DNA from: a virus
Length of the DNA stretch: 55,300 bases
Virus record (IMG/VR): IMGVR_UViG_3300014501_000022
Coordinates: 1 to 55,300 of that record
Strand: one strand, 5' to 3'
The notes beneath the pieces are model-generated. The model was not told where the DNA came from, did no database searches, and saw only the letters and a list, made by a program, of their open reading frames with translations. The position numbers and the translations under genes were made by a program. Position 1 is the stretch's first letter; each line of letters opens with the position of its first letter. Positions 51,609 to 55,300 of this stretch are shown here, in pieces.

Positions 51609-52223
51609 CTAGGGATCTAACTCAGACTCCCAATACTTACTATCGATCAAGCGCTGCCAGCTTACGGGGATTGGTGCATGACCCGTAACGAGAGTACCGG
51701 CACCCTTCCATTCTGGCCGTTGAGGCTTAACACGTAACGTCATGCCAGCCTCTTCAGGCGTCTTGTCATCCTTCTTGGTGTTGCAAGGAATACAAGATAA
51801 TACAATGTTTGTCCAATTAGATACACCACCCCGAGACTTAGGAATTACGTGATCAAGATTCCATTCGTCTGGCTTAGTAAGCTTAGAGGGCTTAGAAAAC
51901 TTCTTGCCACAGTAAGCGCACTGGTAGTTGTAATGCTCTAGGATATTTCGACGAGAGAATTTAACCTCTTGTCTAGGTAGACGATCATACCGGGTTAACT
52001 GAATAACTTCCGGGATCGCAATTCGGAGGGAAGACGTATGGACGAAACCTCTCCCACTCTTCTCCATCATGGCAGACAACTCACACCAATCATTGAAGTC
52101 GTAGGTAACAAGGTTCTCGTCAACTGCTCTTGCGTGACCTGTGTATAGGAGAGTTAATGCCTTCTGCCAATCGGATATGTGGATTGCGTAGAAGTTTCGG
52201 TTTAAGACTAGCGTGTCAGCCAT
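51609..52223 (-). CDS. HNH endonuclease
   Basis: 204 residues. CAYCGKKF, LDHVIPKSRGG, NWTNIVLSCIPCN and KKDD form a complete HNH/zinc site of the type common in bacterial and phage HNH nucleases. The N-terminal half (about 90 residues) starts LVLNRNFYAIHISDW, typical of this family. AGGAGAG lies upstream. It could be a restriction-like, homing or DNA-processing nuclease. Confidence 0.88.
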   Translation of the reverse strand: MADTLVLNRNFYAIHISDWQKALTLLYTGHARAVDENLVTYDFNDWCELSAMMEKSGRGFVHTSSLRIAIPEVIQLTRYDRLPRQEVKFSRRNILEHYNYQCAYCGKKFSKPSKLTKPDEWNLDHVIPKSRGGVSNWTNIVLSCIPCNTKKDDKTPEEAGMTLRVKPQRPEWKGAGTLVTGHAPIPVSWQRLIDSKYWESELDP

Positions 52224-52304
52224 ATCGTATCTCTCCTAGTATTTAAGTTCTATAAGTTACTTCGCCTGTACATTGTCATTTCATTTATCCTTTTCACGAC
52301 AAAT

Positions 52305-52378
52305 TGGAGCTACCACTCGGTATCGATCCGAGGTCGATCCCTTACCAAGGGATTACTCTGCCTTTGAGCTATGGTAGC
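52305..52378 (-). tRNA. trnT-GGU: tRNA-Thr (GGT)
   Basis: 74 nt with a 7-bp acceptor and encoded CCA. The loop TTGGTAA gives anticodon GGT. The T-loop starts with A54 and the discriminator base is U73, unlike the A73 of E. coli tRNA-Thr. Confidence 0.92.
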
Positions 52379-52384
52379 AAAAAT

Positions 52385-52459
52385 TGGAGCTGCCATGGAG
52401 AGATGCACTCCACTCTGAGACTTACGAAGTCCCTGCATCGCTAACTATGCTTTGGCAGC
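52385..52459 (-). tRNA. trnT-CGU: tRNA-Thr (CGT)
   Basis: 75 nt, CCA encoded. The loop TTCGTAA gives anticodon CGT. The D-arm and acceptor are almost the same as in tRNA-Thr(TGT) at 53461, suggesting recent duplication with anticodon change. U73. Confidence 0.92.
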
Positions 52460-52461
52460 AT

Positions 52462-52535
52462 TGGTATCACCGGGTGGTATCGATCCACCGTCTAAGCCTT
52501 ATGAGAGCCCCATTCTACCTTTGAACTACGGTGAC
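52462..52535 (-). tRNA. trnM-CAU: tRNA with CAT anticodon (elongator Met or Ile2)
   Basis: 74 nt, CCA encoded. The loop CTCATAA gives anticodon CAT. The acceptor has a G1-U72 pair, so it is not initiator-like. If C34 is modified to lysidine it would read AUA as Ile. Sequence alone does not decide. Confidence 0.88.
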
Positions 52536-52542
52536 TACAAAT

Positions 52543-52618
52543 TGGTAGCGGGAGCTGGAATTGAACCAGCCTGGAAGAGCTTATGAGACTCCTGAGTTCA
52601 CCAGAACTCTACCCCGCA
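52543..52618 (-). tRNA. trnfM-CAU: Initiator-like tRNA-fMet (CAT)
   Basis: 76 nt, CCA encoded. Positions 1 and 72 are both U, giving the unpaired 1-72 end typical of bacterial initiators. The acceptor (GCGGGG with CCCGC) and an A11-U24 pair also match. The three G-C pairs usual at the base of the initiator anticodon stem are not kept (29-31 is A-G-U). Confidence 0.82.
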
Positions 52619-52622
52619 AATT

Positions 52623-52698
52623 TGGTACCCTAGGAAGGGGTTGCACCTTCACTGAACAGGTTTTGAAGCTGTTGCCTCTGCTATTGGGCTACTAGGGC
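52623..52698 (-). tRNA. trnL-CAA: tRNA with CAA anticodon (Leu), short variable loop
   Basis: 76 nt, CCA encoded, A73. The loop TTCAAAA gives CAA. The variable loop is only 5 nt, whereas bacterial tRNA-Leu normally has a long arm. Pair 31-39 is a C-C mismatch and T-loop position 55 is G. Confidence 0.8.
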
Positions 52699-52837
52699 GA
52701 CTGTCTAAATACACACTTAGGCGCTTCGCGAAACATTCAACACAGTTATCTGTACTCAGGTTAAAGGTCTCAGCTAGGTCGTATAAGAGAGAACCCATCG
52801 TCATTGGATTCACTATACAACAAAGTGCCTTTGTCAT
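52649..52837 (-). CDS. Small hypothetical protein overlapping a tRNA
   Basis: 62 residues. Its ATG at 52837 overlaps the TGA of the gene at 52834 as ATGA. The last 16 codons lie inside the tRNA-Leu(CAA) gene. The N-terminal 45 residues (with CC and CVEC) look coding. The C-terminal part may only reflect tRNA sequence. Confidence 0.45.
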   Translation of the reverse strand: MTKALCCIVNPMTMGSLLYDLAETFNLSTDNCVECFAKRLSVYLDSRPSSPIAEATASKPVQ

Positions 52838-53031
52838 TTCTTCTTTATGTGTCTTGGGTTATCTTTCTTACCGCAAGGATACCCGCACTTCTTACAATGG
52901 CGACTCGATACAGCAAAGGCACCGATCATGGAGTCATCGATAAAGTCCCAGTCGAGAGTTTCCATTACCTTCTTTGGAACCTTCTTATACTTCCCTCGTA
53001 CGCCTTTACTGAAGTCGTACTCTTTCTTCAT
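52834..53031 (-). CDS. Small zinc protein starting 1 nt after a tRNA
   Basis: 65 residues with HCKKCGYPCG and a Lys-rich end. The ATG (53029-53031) lies one base after the encoded CCA of tRNA-Leu(AAG). It has no room for a ribosome-binding site once the tRNA is excised. Confidence 0.6.
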   Translation of the reverse strand: MKKEYDFSKGVRGKYKKVPKKVMETLDWDFIDDSMIGAFAVSSRHCKKCGYPCGKKDNPRHIKKK

Positions 53032-53032
53032 A

Positions 53033-53108
53033 TGGTGCCTATGGTAGGATTTGAACCTACACTGGACGGCTTCTTAGACCGCTTCCTCTGCCGTTGGGAT
53101 ACATAGGC
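53033..53108 (-). tRNA. trnL-AAG: tRNA with AAG anticodon (Leu), short variable loop
   Basis: 76 nt, CCA encoded, A73. The loop CTAAGAA gives AAG, rare in bacteria because A34 usually needs conversion to inosine. The variable loop is 5 nt rather than the long arm of tRNA-Leu. Confidence 0.8.
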
Positions 53109-53114
53109 TTAAAT

Positions 53115-53188
53115 TGGTGCTCTAGGAAGGAATCGAACCTTCACGGTCACAATGTCAATGTGATGCCCTACCACTAGGCGACTGGAGC
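53115..53188 (-). tRNA. trnV-GAC: tRNA-Val (GAC)
   Basis: 74 nt, CCA encoded. The loop TTGACAT gives GAC. One acceptor mismatch (C5-A68). Its first base is the last base of the TAG stop of the upstream small gene. Confidence 0.9.
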
Positions 53189-53379
53189 TAATATATCTCT
53201 TGTTTCGGACCACATCGCGTAAGAAGAAAGCCCATGATCTTTCGATCACTTCTCAAACAATAGTCGTCCCAATCGTCTTGGAACTTCCACTTCTTGGTAC
53301 ATCTATCACAATAGGTCCAATCATCTTTCTTCTTCCAATCGTGATAAAGAATCTTACACAAGTCCTTCTCAAACTTCAT
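53188..53379 (-). CDS. Small zinc protein between tRNA-Arg and tRNA-Val
   Basis: 63 residues with CDRC and further Cys/His/Trp residues. DLCKILYHDW near the start matches NLCKILGHDW in the gene at 54861, so the two are paralogues. The ATG is one base after the CCA of tRNA-Arg. The TAG stop shares its G with position 1 of tRNA-Val. Confidence 0.62.
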   Translation of the reverse strand: MKFEKDLCKILYHDWKKKDDWTYCDRCTKKWKFQDDWDDYCLRSDRKIMGFLLTRCGPKQEIY

Positions 53380-53380
53380 A

Positions 53381-53455
53381 TGGTGCCCTTAGCAGGAGTC
53401 GAACCCGCATCTCAGAGGTAGAAGCTCCGCGCTCTGGCCATTGAGCTATAAGGGC
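53381..53455 (-). tRNA. trnR-UCU: tRNA-Arg (TCT)
   Basis: 75 nt, CCA encoded. The loop CTTCTAC gives TCT, reading AGA/AGG. All arms pair well. Confidence 0.94.
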
Positions 53456-53460
53456 TAAAT

Positions 53461-53535
53461 TGGAGCCGCCACCCGGACTCGCGCCGGACTATCACGCTTA
53501 CAAGGCGTGCGCATCGCTACCTATGCTTTGGCGGC
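53461..53535 (-). tRNA. trnT-UGU: tRNA-Thr (TGT)
   Basis: 75 nt, CCA encoded. The loop CTTGTAA gives TGT. Close relative of tRNA-Thr(CGT) at 52385. U73; T-loop begins C54-G55. Confidence 0.9.
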
Positions 53536-53540
53536 ATATA

Positions 53541-53613
53541 TGCCTTCGGTCGGAATTGAACCGACATGGACGGGAGTTTAGAGTTCCCCGCTTTGCCATT
53601 AAGCTACGAAGGC
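53541..53613 (-). tRNA. tRNA with CTA anticodon (amber suppressor-like)
   Basis: 73 nt. Acceptor GCCTTCG pairs fully with CGAAGGC, A73, D-arm and T-arm (GTCGG, TTCAATT, CCGAC) are normal. The loop CTCTAAA gives anticodon CTA, which reads UAG. Pair 31-39 is A-C. It is the only tRNA in the array without an encoded CCA. Confidence 0.78.
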
Positions 53614-53619
53614 TAATTG

Positions 53620-54090
53620 TTACTTTCTTAAGGCACTAAAAATTCTCTTGGCTATCGTCCAAGGGCTGTATTGCCATTCACCATTGATCATACCTTCAAC
53701 CATTCCTGGCAAAGCTTCAGTACATAGACGACAGTGTTCGTACGACAGTCCGTGCATTCCACACTGAGCTATCGGTCCCATGTTGACTTTCCAACCGTCT
53801 GAGGCGCCGGGCCTTACTGCGGAGTAACTGTAACCTCTTGTTGAGGGACACTTCGCGTACTCAGTGAAATGTCTTTCTGGACTACAAATTGTTTTCTCGA
53901 ATACCTCATACACCCAAGGATCGCCGCTTGCATTCTTCTGCCATGATCTCTTTAGATCGTAGCCGCACCAGCAATGCGTATGTATCCCGTATATGTTGTA
54001 TAGTCTCTTTACTTCTTGTCGCTCGCGACCGTGCTTCTGACATCCTATCAAACGTGGTCCGCCCGACGCCGTATATCCTCCGTCGTTCAA
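53620..54090 (-). CDS. Cys/His-rich hypothetical protein, start uncertain
   Basis: 156 residues from a TTG at 54090 with no ribosome-binding site. The frame is open upstream to a TAG at 54145-54147. Pairs and triplets such as GCQKHG, HCWCG, ICSPERH, QCGMHG and CRLC suggest several zinc sites. Upstream, beyond two in-frame TAG codons, the same frame continues into the small gene at 54160-54342. It may therefore be the C-terminal part of a longer protein if TAG is read through. Confidence 0.58.
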   Translation of the reverse strand: MNDGGYTASGGPRLIGCQKHGRERQEVKRLYNIYGIHTHCWCGYDLKRSWQKNASGDPWVYEVFEKTICSPERHFTEYAKCPSTRGYSYSAVRPGASDGWKVNMGPIAQCGMHGLSYEHCRLCTEALPGMVEGMINGEWQYSPWTIAKRIFSALRK

Positions 54091-54159
54091 CGTACAAAGA
54101 ATATGTTTCCTTGCAGCGATACACGGAAGGCTAATTAGTTCTTCCTACGACTCTTCTTT

Positions 54160-54342
54160 CTATAACATTTTATCTCCATTACCGTAAGTTGGCTTCTTCG
54201 GGTCTATTGCCCAGTGGTGCCCTTTGCTTTCAGTATAAGGACATTCACGCGGCTGTGCCCTTGCAGGCCAGCACTTGTAACAACACTTCGTCTTACAAAG
54301 CTTACACCAGCAATATTCGTTGATAACGCAACAAATGTTCAT
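54160..54342 (-). CDS. Small Cys-rich zinc protein ending in TAG
   Basis: 60 residues. CCVINEYCWCKLCKTKCCYKC near the N-terminus holds eight cysteines, then a His/Trp/Pro-rich end. A perfect TATAAT lies 5 nt before the ATG and no Shine-Dalgarno is present. The TAG stop (54160-54162) is followed by four codons, a second TAG, and then the open frame of the gene at 53620. Confidence 0.62.
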   Translation of the reverse strand: MNICCVINEYCWCKLCKTKCCYKCWPARAQPRECPYTESKGHHWAIDPKKPTYGNGDKML

Positions 54343-54347
54343 TACTG

Positions 54348-54353
54348 ATTATA
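54348..54353 (-). promoter_or_regulatory. Perfect -10 box for a leaderless gene
   Basis: TATAAT, preceded by AGTG, lies 5 nt before the ATG at 54342. It sits between a tRNA 3' end and the gene. Confidence 0.55.
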
Positions 54354-54361
54354 CACTAAAT

Positions 54362-54437
54362 TGGTAGCCTAGGAGAGGGTTGCACTCTCACTGTACGGGT
54401 TTTAAAGCCGCTGCCTCTGCTATTGGGCTACTAGGCC
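54362..54437 (-). tRNA. trnL-UAA: tRNA with TAA anticodon (Leu), short variable loop
   Basis: 76 nt, CCA encoded, A73. The loop TTTAAAA gives TAA. A 5-nt variable loop, C-C at 31-39 and G55, as in the CAA tRNA at 52623, show they are duplicates. Its 5' end contains the TAG stop of the upstream small gene. Confidence 0.8.
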
Positions 54438-54595
54438 GTCAAATCGATTGGTCGCTCTATGCAGTATGAAGAACCTGTGTAAGCGTTCTGTTCAATCCAG
54501 TCCTTATCTGCTTTGTAACAATCGACACAGTACTCATACTTCATACCATCAACTGTCACAAATACTACCGGATGAACCTGACAACAGAGTCTCAT
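54431..54595 (-). CDS. Small zinc protein (54 aa) between tRNA-Cys and tRNA-Leu
   Basis: The ATG at 54595 lies 2 nt after the CCA of tRNA-Cys. The 54 codons include LCCQVH and YCVDCY. The stop TAG is formed by acceptor-stem bases of tRNA-Leu(TAA), followed directly by another TAG. No ribosome-binding site outside the tRNA. Confidence 0.6.
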   Translation of the reverse strand: MRLCCQVHPVVFVTVDGMKYEYCVDCYKADKDWIEQNAYTGSSYCIERPIDLTA

Positions 54596-54597
54596 AT

Positions 54598-54672
54598 TGG
54601 AGCACCAGGGGAGAATCGAACTCCCTCATGAAAGTTTTGCAGACTCTCAGCTTCCCACTTGCCTACTGGTGC
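54598..54672 (-). tRNA. trnC-GCA: tRNA-Cys (GCA)
   Basis: 75 nt, CCA encoded. The loop CTGCAAA gives GCA, and U73 fits Cys identity. The D-arm pairs poorly and has a large loop. Confidence 0.9.
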
Positions 54673-54673
54673 A

Positions 54674-54868
54674 TTATTGGCTTGGCAAGTCAGGGTAACA
54701 AGCTATACAATACTTCTTTACGTCGGTACAATAGTTCGTATAAGCTCCGACATGCAGCGTTGTGTCGTCGCAACCCGGATAAGTACACTGGTGGTAATAT
54801 CCTAATAAACCTCTATACGCATTACCCCACTTGTGTCCATTTACGAGGCACGGTAAAGATCTATTCAT
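54674..54868 (-). CDS. Small zinc protein
   Basis: 64 residues with a CLVNGHKWG segment, HQCTYPGCD and YCIACYP. Its ATG overlaps the TAG end of the gene at 54861, and its TAA lies one base before tRNA-Cys. Confidence 0.6.
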   Translation of the reverse strand: MNRSLPCLVNGHKWGNAYRGLLGYYHQCTYPGCDDTTLHVGAYTNYCTDVKKYCIACYPDLPSQ

Positions 54869-55031
54869 ATGTTAGGATTGTCGTACCATAATCGACACCC
54901 GACAACGTCTGGAATGCTCCGCACTTACGACGACAGTTTCTATACTTCGTAGGGAACCCTTTCTTTACTTTCGAAAGGATAAACTCACCCCAATCATGCC
55001 CTAATATCTTACACAGGTTCTTTAGAAACAT
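54861..55031 (-). CDS. Small Cys protein (56 aa) after tRNA-Trp
   Basis: The ATG at 55031 lies 4 nt after the CCA of tRNA-Trp. 56 codons with NLCKILGHDW, matching the gene at 53188, and CRRKC. The stop is TAG and overlaps the next start. Readthrough would add only 12 residues before TAA. Confidence 0.6.
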   Translation of the reverse strand: MFLKNLCKILGHDWGEFILSKVKKGFPTKYRNCRRKCGAFQTLSGVDYGTTILTYE

Positions 55032-55035
55032 AAAC

Positions 55036-55109
55036 TGGCGGGGGCTCTAGGAATCGAACCCAGGTTAACGGTTTTGGAGACCGCAATTCTGCCACTGAAC
55101 TAAACCCCC
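55036..55109 (-). tRNA. trnW-CCA: tRNA-Trp (CCA)
   Basis: 74 nt, CCA encoded. The loop CTCCAAA gives CCA and G73 fits Trp identity. All arms pair well. Confidence 0.94.
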
Positions 55110-55116
55110 ATAAATC

Positions 55117-55204
55117 TGGCGGAAGCTACAGGATTCGAACCTGTGGAGCTGTTACACCCTTCGGTTTTCAAGACCGACGCCTTAAACCACTCGGCCAAAC
55201 TTCC
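55117..55204 (-). tRNA. trnS-UGA: tRNA-Ser (TGA)
   Basis: 88 nt with a long variable arm as expected for Ser, CCA encoded, G73. The loop CTTGAAA gives TGA. Confidence 0.94.
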
Positions 55205-55300
55205 AAATCAATTGTAGTAGTGCTGACCTTGTTTTTAACCCCACATCCGCGTGCTGGTCCCATTTTAGCTAGCCTTATTGGGACTTCTCGAGTTACGAAG
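55205..55300. other. Edge region with no supported gene
   Basis: 96 bases after the last tRNA. A 31-codon minus-strand frame runs into tRNA-Ser but has no ribosome-binding site or sign of coding. I see no further tRNA here. Confidence 0.6.

Noticed and set aside
53906-54124. A 72-codon minus-strand frame with a GTG start
   Set aside because: It overlaps the Cys/His-rich 53620 gene in another frame. The latter has a much clearer protein character. It is not excluded outright.
54448-54891. A 147-codon + strand frame
   Set aside because: It runs antisense through tRNA-Cys and two better-supported small genes, has no ribosome-binding site and resembles no protein.

Overview
This window looks like part of the genome of a large lytic tailed bacteriophage (Caudoviricetes). 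About 62 tightly packed genes run on the + strand from the left edge to about 50.55 kb. They often share TAATG or ATGA stop/start overlaps. The content is phage DNA metabolism, large modular proteins and a tRNA array, with no bacterial housekeeping operons. A strong two-way terminator near 50.6 kb separates this block from a convergent minus-strand block (50.6-55.3 kb) of four small genes, 14 tRNAs and seven or eight tiny Cys/His-rich ORFs. No terminase, portal, major capsid, replicative helicase or RNA polymerase gene was recognised, so the genome continues outside the window. The host cannot be named. The B12-dependent reductase implies that cobalamin is available to the host. No stretch over 300 bases lacks a gene.

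Layout. 0-5.2 kb: a membrane protein, class II ribonucleotide reductase, a small sigma-like factor behind a near-consensus promoter, a glycine-rich tail-fibre-like protein and a cold-shock protein. 5.2-25.1 kb: replication, repair and DNA modification. This includes a primase split into a zinc-finger protein and a Toprim protein, an SSB-like protein, RecA, PhoH, SbcD, an SbcC/Rad50 split in two at the zinc hook, a NinG-like protein, a uracil-DNA-glycosylase/DNA polymerase I fusion and dUTPase. Interleaved with these are all the genes needed to make preQ0 (folE2, queD, queE, queC) and a DpdA-like transglycosylase, so the phage probably puts 7-cyano-7-deazaguanine into its DNA. A phage NusG homologue and two more sigma-like proteins (120 and 732 aa) end this part. 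27.3-31.0 kb: a papain-like protease and small unknown genes. 31.0-50.3 kb: five very large mosaic proteins (557-2116 aa) made of zinc ribbons, SH3/KOW-like segments, HEAT-like repeats, coiled coils and Ala/Pro linkers. Between them lie a membrane-anchored trypsin-like protease, a metallophosphoesterase and two HNH endonucleases.

The tRNA block is the most unusual part. tRNAs and tiny ORFs alternate with almost no spacing. Several ORFs start 1-4 nt after a tRNA CCA end, and some stop codons lie inside the next tRNA. This resembles the tRNA-punctuation layout of mitochondrial genomes. The set includes an initiator-like tRNA, three threonine isoacceptors, three tRNAs with leucine anticodons on short-variable-loop bodies, and a tRNA with a CTA (amber-reading) anticodon. 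A nearby reading frame is interrupted by two TAG codons. Several genes on both strands lack a ribosome-binding site and have a -10-like box 5-6 nt before the start codon, which suggests leaderless transcripts.
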